Part shown: positions 52,068 to 60,161 of the stretch, piece by piece | Layout: each line of letters begins with the position of its first letter | Position numbering within the stretch: the first letter of the stretch is position 1 | NCBI GenBank assembly: GCA_029565935.1 | Contig: JAKQNF010000033.1 | Coordinates: 1 to 64,000, forward strand | Source of the DNA: Bacillota bacterium | GTDB taxonomy: Bacteria; Bacillota; DTU025; MWDF01 | Reading direction: 5' to 3' | DNA: 64,000 nucleotides | Notes under the pieces: generated by a model | Databases searched by the model: none | Told to the model about the DNA's origin: nothing | Seen by the model: the letters and a program-made list of their open reading frames with translations, nothing else | Position numbers and translations under genes: made by a program

Positions 52068-52401
52068 ATAGACCCCCTCATTAATGAAGGGTATATACGG
52101 AGTCGACAGGTATTTTACCTGCCTTCGCCATCCATGTCGGATGCGTCCTTCTAAATCAAATGAACCTAGAGGGAAGCACAGACTCCAAGCGACTTGTCAT
52201 TTACAGCATTATCCATGGCCCTTAGCTTATGCAAATCGCTTATGCCTGCGACCCTAAGCGGCGTTATCCAAAAACGATGGCTTAGCCCCCGTCATAATCA
52301 AGGGCTAAGCCATACTGCAGTTGACGTCTTATTAGTCCATCATCTAGTCGGAGGAGTCGCTAGATCGCAGCCTTCTGCGTCTTCCTGCCCTCCCAGGCGC
52401 A
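52068..52401. other. 334-base intergenic region
   Basis: Between the minus-strand peptidase gene and plsY. It contains the peptidase terminator (52270-52313) and the presumed promoter of the plsY unit, which I could not resolve. No gene was recognised. Confidence 0.5.
52270..52313 (-). terminator. Terminator of the secreted peptidase gene
   Basis: On the minus strand ATGGCTTAGCCC (52313-52302) pairs with GGGCTAAGCCAT (52288-52277), then CGTTTTT. The stem is 12 perfect base pairs. It lies about 90 bases after the stop of the peptidase gene. Confidence 0.75.
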
Positions 52402-54009
52402 TCAATGCAGATCGAAGCTGTTGCCTATGCCCGAGCCGTCCCACTGCTGCGGTGTCTCGGGCCCGCTTTCCATCGATACTATGTAATTGTGTATCTCCTT
52501 CGCCATCAGCTTGCCATCCGCGTTGTAATCCACGTTTACGGACGCTCCCGTCGGCGTCTTCCCGGATATGGCGGATATGAGGTAGTAGTTGTACTCACCG
52601 TGGTGGTAGTACACCCCGTTGTACAGCTCGTTTTCCGTGTCCGCCCTGTGGGCGTTCTCCGTCGCGAGGCACGCGGTGGATATGAAGGTCCTGTCGTTGG
52701 TCATGTTGTCGATGAAGCCGCCGCTCCTGCACTGCTGCATGAAGATGGCCCTTCTCGCGTAAGGTAGAGGATTCAGATTTGTCCCGAATGTGGTATCGGC
52801 ATAACTCCCGTCGGTAAGGCAGAAATAGGCGGCAGCTCCTCCGCCTCCGTGATCGAACACCCAGATGAGCAGCGTGTCATTGCTCTGGAGCTTGCTCACC
52901 CCTATCGATGCGTCGCCGTTCTTCATCCCGTTTATGACCTTGTCCACCCATGACATCGTGGCTGGGAAGTCCGTCACCGTGCTTGTATGCCGGTAGGCCG
53001 GGTTCGCCGAAGAGTAGTCGTTCCCGTCGCCGTACAACACGTAGATCCTATCCTCGGTGTATCCTATGTTCAGGAGCGACTTGTAAAGCCAGACGGTATC
53101 GTTCCAGAACTCGTCGTATCCGCTTTCGGCGACATCCCCGCATATGAGGAGCGCATAATCCCTCGGCATGGTAAGAAGGGGCCCTATCAGGACTTCCTTG
53201 ATCTTCCATACGGGTCTTAACTGCGCTTCCTTCATGGACAGCAGGTCGGGCTTCATTATGACTATGCTGTTCTCCTTCGGTGAGAGGACCCTTACTTCGT
53301 TGTCCTTGATGATTATGCCCCTCGGGTCATCCGCCTGGATTTCTATCGGCTTGACGTTCAGCTTCAAGGTAGCATCGTACATCCTTATCTGCTTGCTCGC
53401 TGCATCCAGCACGTAGAGGTTTCCCCCGAAGAAGTTCATCGCGGTAGGCGCATCCCCTGGCGCCCACGTCTGCGCGACCGCCTTGTTGCTCGAAGGATCG
53501 ATAGAGAAGATCGAGCTCGAATAGCCTGCCGATATGGCTACGAGCACGTACTTCCCGTCATACGCGACGCTCATAAGAGTCCCTGATCTTAGCACGTCCC
53601 CTGCCCTGAGGTTTCCGTAAGCGGTCACCTTCAGATCCAGGACCTTCACCGCCTGCCCTGTCTTCAGGTCTATCGAGAATACCGCGCTGTTGCCGCTGTC
53701 GCCGATTATCGCCTTACCTGCCGTGAAGGCGGATATCCCTGCTGGCCTATCGATCGGCATGGCGATGGTCCTCGTAATCTTCCCGCTGTTGTCCAGCGCG
53801 ACCAGCTGGCCCTTGCTCGCGCCGTATACCTGCCCTTCGACCTCGGCCATGGCTAGAAGGTTCGAAAGTGCGGTGCTGGTTATCCTGTCGAATATGGGTA
53901 TCGTGGGCAGCTTTAGGATAGGCGTCGTTATCGGAGCCGCGGTCGCAGTGCCGACCATCATGATCGCGACCGCCAGTATGCACAGGGTCCTTACGGTCTT
54001 GGCTACCAT
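52402..54009 (-). CDS. Secreted clan-CD cysteine peptidase with propeller-like N-half
   Basis: This 535-residue protein has a signal peptide at residues 1-26 and a repeat-rich N-half (about 35-260) with beta-propeller-like segments (GKAIIGDSGNSAVFSIDLKTG, GNLYVLDAASKQIRMYDA). From about 280 a legumain/caspase-like fold appears: DYALLICGDVAESGYDEFWND, RIYVLYGDGNDYSS, the histidine motif LIWVFDHGGGG (H387) and the cysteine motif AIFMQQCRSGGFID (C427). Near the end DYNADGKLMAKE (494-505) fits an EF-hand loop. This suggests an exported Asn- or Arg-type peptidase controlled by calcium, although specificity is not known. The ATG at 54009 is set by AAGGAGGG upstream. Confidence 0.82.
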   Translation of the reverse strand: MVAKTVRTLCILAVAIMMVGTATAAPITTPILKLPTIPIFDRITSTALSNLLAMAEVEGQVYGASKGQLVALDNSGKITRTIAMPIDRPAGISAFTAGKAIIGDSGNSAVFSIDLKTGQAVKVLDLKVTAYGNLRAGDVLRSGTLMSVAYDGKYVLVAISAGYSSSIFSIDPSSNKAVAQTWAPGDAPTAMNFFGGNLYVLDAASKQIRMYDATLKLNVKPIEIQADDPRGIIIKDNEVRVLSPKENSIVIMKPDLLSMKEAQLRPVWKIKEVLIGPLLTMPRDYALLICGDVAESGYDEFWNDTVWLYKSLLNIGYTEDRIYVLYGDGNDYSSANPAYRHTSTVTDFPATMSWVDKVINGMKNGDASIGVSKLQSNDTLLIWVFDHGGGGAAAYFCLTDGSYADTTFGTNLNPLPYARRAIFMQQCRSGGFIDNMTNDRTFISTACLATENAHRADTENELYNGVYYHHGEYNYYLISAISGKTPTGASVNVDYNADGKLMAKEIHNYIVSMESGPETPQQWDGSGIGNSFDLH

Positions 54010-54126
54010 GACCATCCCTCCTTCCGCCGGCTGCTTCAAATGCCGGTCGGTAGGATAGTCTTTCTACAGACCTACCCCCTTACCTCCATGAAGATTCAGA
54101 TTCCGACACCTTGCGTCATGACGGCA

Positions 54127-54152
54127 AAAGCCGTCCTTTTCGGGACGGCTTT
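54127..54152 (-). terminator. Terminator after the VanZ-like gene
   Basis: AAAGCCGTCC pairs with GGACGGCTTT over a small loop (54127-54152). On the minus strand a TTTT follows the stem. It separates the VanZ-like gene from the peptidase gene. Confidence 0.7.
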
Positions 54153-54171
54153 AGCATGTTTCCCAGGATGT

Positions 54172-54669
54172 TCATATGTTGCGTCTTCTGGCGATGTATC
54201 TCATGTAGAAGAGGATGGCGGATGCCGACGAGGCCGCATCGATCACGACGTCAGAGGCTCTCATCGACCTTCCAGGCACGAAATACTGGTGTACTTCATC
54301 GGTGATGGCAAAACCGACGCAGAGGACCATCGCGACCAAGGCCATATTCCTGTACGTCCTCTTATCGACCTTGTTCTTTTGTTTCGATTTGACCAGCGCG
54401 TTCATCACCAGCAGGCATAGGACCGCGTACTCAACAAAATGCCCTGCCTTCCTCACGAAAAGCACTAGCGTGGTGTCGGTCGAGTTAAGCCTTCCTTTTA
54501 CGCCCAGCGATTCGAGAATTCCTACTATCAGCTCGGCCACCCTGCCGCTGTCCGTGCCGGAGAGCTCGTACGGACGTGCCGACATGAAGAAGATCAGCGC
54601 CATCCAGGCCAGGACCGCGGCCCACGAGAAGAGCCTGCGCCAGGTCTTGGGCCTTCGCGCTCCGCTCAA
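54172..54669 (-). CDS. VanZ-like membrane protein
   Basis: This 165-residue protein has four membrane helices. Family signatures are present: MALIFFMSARP near the start, VRKAGHFVEYAVLCLL, and DEVHQYFVPGRSMRASDVVIDAASS. VanZ proteins are linked to glycopeptide (teicoplanin) tolerance in enterococci, but most bacterial members have no known role. The start is a TTG with GGAGGTG upstream. No other van gene is present. Confidence 0.9.
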   Translation of the reverse strand: MSGARRPKTWRRLFSWAAVLAWMALIFFMSARPYELSGTDSGRVAELIVGILESLGVKGRLNSTDTTLVLFVRKAGHFVEYAVLCLLVMNALVKSKQKNKVDKRTYRNMALVAMVLCVGFAITDEVHQYFVPGRSMRASDVVIDAASSASAILFYMRYIARRRNI

Positions 54670-54726
54670 GCCTTACACCTCCGTCGATGCCTGGATGGCT
54701 TACCGATGCGGCCGCGTTTCACAGCA

Positions 54727-54945
54727 TCAGCCCCCCTCCGGGATGATGAGCAGCTCGATCGTGTCCCCGTCCAGGACCTTCTCGTCGTGCTGGACCACCA
54801 TGCCGTTCCTTATCGCCAGCACGGCCGGCCTCAGCTCATGCGGCAGCGCGATGAGGTCGAACACGCCCCCTACGAGAAGGCCCGGCCTTACCTCTATCCT
54901 GCGGGAGTACTTCTCTAGGGCGGCCTTCCCCTTTATATCCACCAT
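54727..54945 (-). CDS. MoaD/ThiS-like ubiquitin-fold protein
   Basis: This 72-residue beta-grasp protein has an N-terminal strand pair, then LRPAVLAIRNGMVVQHDEKVLDGDTIELLIIPEGG. The VLDGDTIELL pattern and the terminal GG are hallmarks of MoaD/ThiS sulfur carriers, whose C-terminal glycine is activated by a MoeB/ThiF-type enzyme. No such enzyme or cofactor gene is near. The ATG follows GGAGGTAATGCC. It could be a tungsten/molybdenum cofactor or other sulfur carrier. Confidence 0.8.
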   Translation of the reverse strand: MVDIKGKAALEKYSRRIEVRPGLLVGGVFDLIALPHELRPAVLAIRNGMVVQHDEKVLDGDTIELLIIPEGG

Positions 54946-55250
54946 GGCATTACCTCCCCGGAACCTTTATACCAAAATCGCATAACGGGTCCTTCTAGTC
55001 AACTTTTTGACACCTTCATGGCGGCCGATGATGCGCAGCTCGGCGGCCGGTCATTGACAAATGGTCATAATACTGCTATTTTTACATCCAGATACTTCAA
55101 TATGTCGGATCAGGCGATCGAGCATGCTCGCATGCAAGATGGGGCTGGGCGTTGAAGCAGCAGGTTTATTACCTGCGGGACCGAGAATTTTAAAGAATTC
55201 CGGTTCCGCAGGTCTTTTTATGCATCGACCGGATAGATGGAGGTTTGTTT
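54946..55250 (+). promoter_or_regulatory. Promoter and structured leader of the P-type ATPase gene
   Basis: A good promoter, TTGACA (55054-55059), 17 bases, TATTTT (55077-55082), gives a leader of about 160 bases. The leader ends with two mutually exclusive hairpins: GCAGGT-TTATT-ACCTGC (55160-55176) and a long terminator using the same ACCTGC (55171-55213) followed by a T run. No known riboswitch was matched. Confidence 0.6.
55171..55219 (+). terminator. Attenuator terminator before the P-type ATPase
   Basis: ACCTGCGGGA-CCG (55171-55183) pairs with CGG-TTCCGCAGGT (55201-55213, one G-U pair). Inner GAATT/AATTC pairs extend the stem, then CTTTTTA follows. It lies only about 38 bases before the gene's start codon and after its promoter, so it would cut the transcript unless disrupted. 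Confidence 0.75.
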
Positions 55251-57887
55251 ATGCCGAATGAAATCGACGTAAAACGAATCAAGGGGCTCGATGAAGCCCA
55301 AGTAAAGGAGAACAGGGAAAAGTACGGGGCGAACGAGCTGCCCCAGAGCAAGAAACGCTCTGTGTTCACGACAATATTCGAAGTGGTTAAGGAACCGATG
55401 TTCCTTCTGCTGGTCACTGGCGGCATCATCTACCTCGTGCTCGGAGACCTTAAGGAAGCCTTGATGCTGCTGGCTTTCGTGTTCGTCGTGATGGGCATAA
55501 CCATATACCAGGAGCAGAAAACGGAAAAGGCCCTGGAAGCACTACGAGACTTGTCCAGCCCGCGCGCTCTTGTAATAAGGTCCGGCGAGCAGATGAGAAT
55601 CGCCGGCAAGGACGTAGTCAAGGGGGACTTTATAGTGCTCGCCGAGGGAGACAGGGTACCGGCGGACGGGGAGCTCGTATGGGCATCGAACCTGACGGCG
55701 GATGAATCGCTGCTTACCGGGGAATCCCTGCCGGTGGCAAAGCTCGCCTCCAGGTCCGGCCATATCCGAGAGGATGGCAACTGGTACCCCGAAGGGGACG
55801 AGATGGGATTGCCCGGTGGAGATGGTGGCAGCTTCGTCTTCTCGGGTACGCTAATAGTACGCGGCCAGGGGATCATGCTGGCGAAGAGGGTCGGATCGCA
55901 CACCGAGCTCGGCAAGATCGGCAAGGCCCTGGGCGAGCTCAATACGGAAGAGACGGCGCTAAACAAAGAGACGGGAAGGCTGGTCAAGAGGCTGGCTATT
56001 CTGGGTCTGTTCTTGTTCGCCATCGTCATGGTAGCGTACGGGATAACCAACAAGGACTGGATACACGGCCTTCTCGCGGGCATAACATTAGCGATGGCGA
56101 TGCTGCCGGAGGAGTTCCCGGTGGTGCTTACGATATTTATGGCCCTCGGGGCCTGGCGCCTATCCAAGAAGAACGTTCTCACAAGGCGCATGCCGGCGAT
56201 CGAGACCCTGGGCGCTGCGACCGTGCTGTGCGTAGACAAGACGGGCACGCTGACCCAGAACAGGATGTCGGTGGAGAGGCTGTACGCGGACGGGGCCTTC
56301 TTCTCCCCAGGGGAGCACCACGTTTCCAAGAGCAGCTCCGGGGCCGAAGCGGATCCTTCCTGCATCCTGCCTGAGAACTTCCACGAGATAGTCGAATACG
56401 GGCTGCTCGCAAGCGAGAAGGACCCCTTCGACCCCATGGAGAAGGCCCTAAATAGTTTCGGCAGGAGCTGCCTGATGATGACGGAGCACCTGCACGACGA
56501 CTGGAAACTGGTCGAGGAATACGCGCTCTCCAGCGAACTGCTGGCGCTTTCGCACGTATGGCTGACGCCCGACGGCAACGGAGGCAGCTATATAGTGGCC
56601 GCCAAGGGAGCCCCGGAGGCTATACTGGACCTTTGCCACATGGAGGAGGAGGGCACCCGCTCGGTCATGGAAGCGGTCACCGCCATGGCGGCGAACGGGC
56701 TGAGGGTGCTGGGAGTAGCCAAGGCGGTGTCGAAGGTAGTGAAGGGCCTCCCAGAGAGCCAGCACGACTTCGAGTTCTCGTTCACGGGGCTGATCGGCCT
56801 GGCCGATCCCATAAGGCCTTCCGTGCCGGCCGCGATAGCCGAATGCTACAAGGCCGGTATAAGGGTGGTCATGATAACGGGCGACTATCCAGGGACCGCG
56901 CAGCATATAGCTAAGAAGATAGGGCTTAAGCCCCATGACGTCGTGATAACAGGACCCGAACTTACCGTGATGGGATACGAAACCCTGAAGGAAAAGGTGC
57001 GTACCTGCTCGATCTATGCGAGGATGGTCCCCGAGCAGAAGCTCAAGCTCGTCAAGGCGCTGAAGGACGACGGTGAGGTCGTCGCGATGACCGGCGACGG
57101 CGTAAACGACGCCCCTGCCCTTAAGGCATCGGACATCGGAGTGGCCATGGGCGCGAGGGGAACCGACGTGGCCAGGGAAGCTTCGTCAATAGTGCTTCTG
57201 GATGATGATTTCTCGTCGATAGTCGCAGCAGTGAGGCAAGGGCGCAGGATATTCGACAACCTGAAGAAGGCCATGGCGTACATATTCGCAGTCCACGTGC
57301 CGATCGCAGGCCTTTCCCTTATACCCGTGCTATTCGGCCTGCCGCTGGTGCTTACTCCGATGCACATAGCGTTCTTGGAGCTAATCATCGATCCTTCTTG
57401 TTCGGTGGTATTCGAGATGGAGCCCGAGGAGCACGGCATAATGGACAGGCCGCCCAGGGACCCGGCGAAACCGCTGTTCGGCGGGGACTTGATAAGGCTG
57501 GGCCTGATCCAGGGCATGAGCGTCTTGCTGACCACCCTGGGGGCTTTCTTGGCCGCGATGTTCCTTCTCGGCAAGGACGAAGGCGGAGTTAGGGCGATAA
57601 CGTTCGCCGCGCTGGTCTTCTCGAATCTGGGCCTTATAATAGCCAACAGGTCGTGGACCGAGAGCCTTATAACCTCGCTCAAGAAACGGAACCCCGCGTT
57701 TAAATGGGTGCTCGTCGGTTCCTTGTCGTTCATGCTGCTGGTGCTGTTCGTACCGGCGCCCAGGGCACTGTTCAGCTTCTCGCCCATAGGCGCGATGGAC
57801 CTTGCCGTCTCAGTGACGGCCGCCGTATTGGGCACCGCCTGGTTCGAGCTCTACAAGACGTCGCTGAGGAAAAAGGCCAGGGCCTGA
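55251..57887 (+). CDS. Cation-transporting P-type ATPase (P2-like)
   Basis: This 878-residue pump has an N-terminal actuator region, TGES (in LLTGESLPVA), a TM4 motif MLPEEFPVVLTIF, phosphorylation site DKTGTLTQN (D329), an N-domain with KGAPEAIL, MITGDYPGTAQHIAKK and the hinge MTGDGVNDAPALKASDIGVAM. Calcium, manganese or another divalent ion is the likely cargo, but TM6 (FLELIIDPSCSVVFEMEP) lacks the usual SERCA ion-site residues, so the ion cannot be assigned. PEEFPVV in place of PEGLPA marks a bacterial subgroup. The ATG at 55251 follows GGAGG by seven bases. Confidence 0.92.
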   Translation: MPNEIDVKRIKGLDEAQVKENREKYGANELPQSKKRSVFTTIFEVVKEPMFLLLVTGGIIYLVLGDLKEALMLLAFVFVVMGITIYQEQKTEKALEALRDLSSPRALVIRSGEQMRIAGKDVVKGDFIVLAEGDRVPADGELVWASNLTADESLLTGESLPVAKLASRSGHIREDGNWYPEGDEMGLPGGDGGSFVFSGTLIVRGQGIMLAKRVGSHTELGKIGKALGELNTEETALNKETGRLVKRLAILGLFLFAIVMVAYGITNKDWIHGLLAGITLAMAMLPEEFPVVLTIFMALGAWRLSKKNVLTRRMPAIETLGAATVLCVDKTGTLTQNRMSVERLYADGAFFSPGEHHVSKSSSGAEADPSCILPENFHEIVEYGLLASEKDPFDPMEKALNSFGRSCLMMTEHLHDDWKLVEEYALSSELLALSHVWLTPDGNGGSYIVAAKGAPEAILDLCHMEEEGTRSVMEAVTAMAANGLRVLGVAKAVSKVVKGLPESQHDFEFSFTGLIGLADPIRPSVPAAIAECYKAGIRVVMITGDYPGTAQHIAKKIGLKPHDVVITGPELTVMGYETLKEKVRTCSIYARMVPEQKLKLVKALKDDGEVVAMTGDGVNDAPALKASDIGVAMGARGTDVAREASSIVLLDDDFSSIVAAVRQGRRIFDNLKKAMAYIFAVHVPIAGLSLIPVLFGLPLVLTPMHIAFLELIIDPSCSVVFEMEPEEHGIMDRPPRDPAKPLFGGDLIRLGLIQGMSVLLTTLGAFLAAMFLLGKDEGGVRAITFAALVFSNLGLIIANRSWTESLITSLKKRNPAFKWVLVGSLSFMLLVLFVPAPRALFSFSPIGAMDLAVSVTAAVLGTAWFELYKTSLRKKARA

Positions 57888-57931
57888 CGCGGCATCAAGC
57901 AAAGTAAACAATGGTCTAGCTTGGGAAAAAG

Positions 57932-57963
57932 CCGGAGGATCATAGTTGTGTCCTCCGGTTTTT
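57932..57963 (+). terminator. Terminator after the P-type ATPase
   Basis: CCGGAGGA (57932-57939) / TCCTCCGG (57951-57958), then TTTTT. Just downstream lies the promoter of the PadR gene. Confidence 0.85.
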
Positions 57964-57970
57964 CGACATC

Positions 57971-57999
57971 TTGACACAAGGATGAAGTGTTGATAACCT
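57971..57999 (+). promoter_or_regulatory. Predicted promoter of the PadR-like gene
   Basis: TTGACA (57971-57976), 17 bases, TAACCT (57994-57999), about 34 bases before the ATG at 58033. The -35 box is perfect, the -10 box fair. Confidence 0.6.
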
Positions 58000-58032
58000 A
58001 TAAGTGCAAGTTACATATAAGGAGGGATAAAC

Positions 58033-58494
58033 ATGCCGAATTTCGAGAATAGGGACGACAGGCCTTTCGGCGGGCGCCTCGGAGGACGCTTCGGTGGCCA
58101 CATGGGCGGAAGGTGCGGCATGATGGGCGAAGGAAGGCAAGGTGCCGTAAGACATGGCAACATGTACCGCTTCATGGTGCCGGTTATAGCGGTATCCCTG
58201 ATGAAGCTAGGAAAGGCCCATGGCTACCAGATAGCGCAGGAGGCGGCGAAGCTGGCGGTTACGGAAGGGCCGATGGATGCGGCCGGCGTATACAGGGTCC
58301 TAAGGAGGATGGAAGCCATGGGCTTCGTCCATTCCGAGTGGGATACCAGCGGGTCCGGGCCGGCAAAGCGCGAGTACATGATGAGCGAAGAGGGCATGAT
58401 GCAGATGGAAAGGCTGATGCTCAAGCTCAAGGGGATTGCCGCGGAGCTGAAGTCGCTGCTGGATACATACGAAGGATTATTGGAAAAGTCCTAA
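58033..58494 (+). CDS. PadR-family transcriptional regulator
   Basis: This 153-residue winged-helix repressor of the PadR group has the DNA-binding part VIAVSLMKLGKAHGYQIAQEA and VYRVLRRMEAMGFVHSEWD, then a C-terminal dimer helix. The first 45 residues are an unusual Gly/Met/His/Cys-rich tail (GGRFGGHMGGRCGMMGEGR), which could bind a metal. PadR proteins usually answer to phenolic acids or small molecules. Because it follows the cation pump, metal control of that pump is a possible inference. The ribosome site is AAGGAGGG. Confidence 0.87.
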   Translation: MPNFENRDDRPFGGRLGGRFGGHMGGRCGMMGEGRQGAVRHGNMYRFMVPVIAVSLMKLGKAHGYQIAQEAAKLAVTEGPMDAAGVYRVLRRMEAMGFVHSEWDTSGSGPAKREYMMSEEGMMQMERLMLKLKGIAAELKSLLDTYEGLLEKS

Positions 58495-58732
58495 GAACAA
58501 ACTAGATTGCATGGACTCTAGGTGGTAGTATAGGTTCATCAGGAATTACCCGGACCGTAAGGATGGCCGTGGGGATATCCCCAGCCATCCTTCGTCATAT
58601 CCGGACCGTACGGCAAAATATCTTTACGCTTTGAGTATAAGAAGGATAAGCCGTTGATTTGTAGAACAGCCATGTATAGATCCACCGTCAGCAACATCCC
58701 GTATCAGGGATAATTCGGAGGGGAAACCTTTC

Positions 58733-59584
58733 ATGTATTTCCGACGAGAGTCCGTCGAGCAGGCCATAGGATTATTCGGTGACTATTCGAAGATAGTAAG
58801 GCTCCAGGCCACGGCAGAGGGCCTCGGCGATTGTGACGCCTGGGTAGATTCCAAAGAATCCCCCCATCTTGGGGCCATAAGGTATGAGAGCAAGGTATAC
58901 GTCGCAGGCCGGATCATTGATGAAAGGGACGCCAAGCTGCTGAAGGATTTTCTCAGGATAGCCGTGGCCGGGCATAGGCTGGAAGGTCATGCGCTGGACA
59001 AGGTGCAGATAAGGACTTTCGATCATGAGCTGGGCGAAGCCCTTCCCCGCTTCTTGAAGGGCTGCAGGCTCGAAAGCAGTAAAAGGGAGTATCTGGAAAT
59101 AGAGCTTCCTTCGGACGGTGCCCCCTACAAGCTCGTCGAGGGATACTATCTCAGGGACGTGGACGAGGATCTTATCATGGACGGGGACATCGGCGACATC
59201 GACCTTCTAAGGGGAGAATGTGCGTACAGGCACGACAGCATGGGACTCAAAGGCACTGATTACCTGGGTCTGGTCGCGATGACAGGAAACGACATCGCCG
59301 GCTGGTGCCTGTCGGAGTATACGTGCTCCGTCGGATGCGAGATCGGAATCGAGGTGCTCGAAGCACATCAGCACAAGGGCATAGCGAAGGCAATGGCATG
59401 TGCATTCCTGAAGAAGGCGGGCGAGAAGGGCCTCAAGAGGATAGGTTGGCACTGCTACCAGGACAATATCGCATCCTTCAATACAGCGATGGCATGCGGA
59501 TTCAAACTAGTGCTCACATACGGGGAGATAGACATCGAATTCCCTCCCACCCACACAGGGGCGGTCCCTGGCGGAAGGGCGTAG
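58733..59584 (+). CDS. GNAT acetyltransferase (ZmaR-like)
   Basis: This 283-residue protein has an N-terminal helical half and a C-terminal GNAT fold. Recognisable elements are NDIAGWCLSEYTCSVGCEIGIEVLEAHQHKGIAKAMACAFL (acetyl-CoA site, with the QHKGIAKA pyrophosphate loop), then IGWHCYQDNIASFNTAMACGFK. The layout is that of the GNAT_acetyltran family that includes zwittermicin-A resistance protein ZmaR. The substrate is not known. The ATG follows GGAGGGG. Confidence 0.85.
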   Translation: MYFRRESVEQAIGLFGDYSKIVRLQATAEGLGDCDAWVDSKESPHLGAIRYESKVYVAGRIIDERDAKLLKDFLRIAVAGHRLEGHALDKVQIRTFDHELGEALPRFLKGCRLESSKREYLEIELPSDGAPYKLVEGYYLRDVDEDLIMDGDIGDIDLLRGECAYRHDSMGLKGTDYLGLVAMTGNDIAGWCLSEYTCSVGCEIGIEVLEAHQHKGIAKAMACAFLKKAGEKGLKRIGWHCYQDNIASFNTAMACGFKLVLTYGEIDIEFPPTHTGAVPGGRA

Positions 59585-59710
59585 GGTGCTTCCATTTTCG
59601 TGTATGCATTGAACACTAGGCATACAAAGTATTCATAAGTTGACTAAAACCCACGTAAACCATATAATGACTTTGTCCATACATTATCATGTTGATGAGC
59701 GGAGCGACAA

Positions 59711-60145
59711 TTGTTTAAGCATCATTGTTTTGTCCCTAAGCCGATGGGCAGCACAAACGCGAAGGCTCGTCTCCTGACTTTTCTTTTAGTGTTTGCCATA
59801 ATTGGAATCGGCGACATCTATCGTACGTGGTACTCATACGTCCAGCAAGAGATGGAATATGTCATTGGAATCGTAGAATCCGCCGCGGCTTTTCTGCCGG
59901 AGGATACCATCGCCGGATTACTGTCGGAGCATGGCACTGATGGATCCGGAACCCATGGCGTGATTTGGGATTGCCTGACCGCACTGAAGCAGCGCAATCC
60001 GAATATATTAAGGGCCTTCATGCTAACCGATGAAGGTGACGCCTTCAAATTCCTTGTCGACACATCCGAAGACACCAACCAATCACAGATACCCATACAA
60101 GAATCAAAAAGCCTTCTAGGACAATACATATCTCCCTTTCCTTGA
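59711..60145 (+). CDS. N-terminal sensor fragment of frameshifted c-di-GMP protein
   Basis: This 144-residue reading frame has one membrane helix (about 20-38) and the start of an extracytoplasmic sensor domain, ending YISPFP before TGA. The next gene begins 16 bases later in another frame, and its upstream text (FLDAKPRLVGSF) continues this sensor directly. One extra base in CCCTTTCC (60134-60141) explains the break. It is therefore part of one gene with 60162-62231, either a real frameshift or a sequencing error. The start is a TTG at 59711; an ATG at 59744 is possible. Confidence 0.7.
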   Translation: MFKHHCFVPKPMGSTNAKARLLTFLLVFAIIGIGDIYRTWYSYVQQEMEYVIGIVESAAAFLPEDTIAGLLSEHGTDGSGTHGVIWDCLTALKQRNPNILRAFMLTDEGDAFKFLVDTSEDTNQSQIPIQESKSLLGQYISPFP

Positions 60146-60161
60146 CGCTAAGCCAAGGCTG

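Noticed and set aside
54172-54669. Vancomycin-resistance cluster
   Set aside because: Only a VanZ-like gene is present; no VanH, VanA or VanX, and VanZ homologues are common without resistance.
54960-55250. yybP-ykoY manganese riboswitch
   Set aside because: Position suits it, but I could not find the conserved loop sequences; only the terminator/antiterminator pair is supported.
55430-56578. 382-codon minus-strand ORF inside the P-type ATPase
   Set aside because: Antisense to conserved pump motifs; Ser-rich text typical of a shadow frame.
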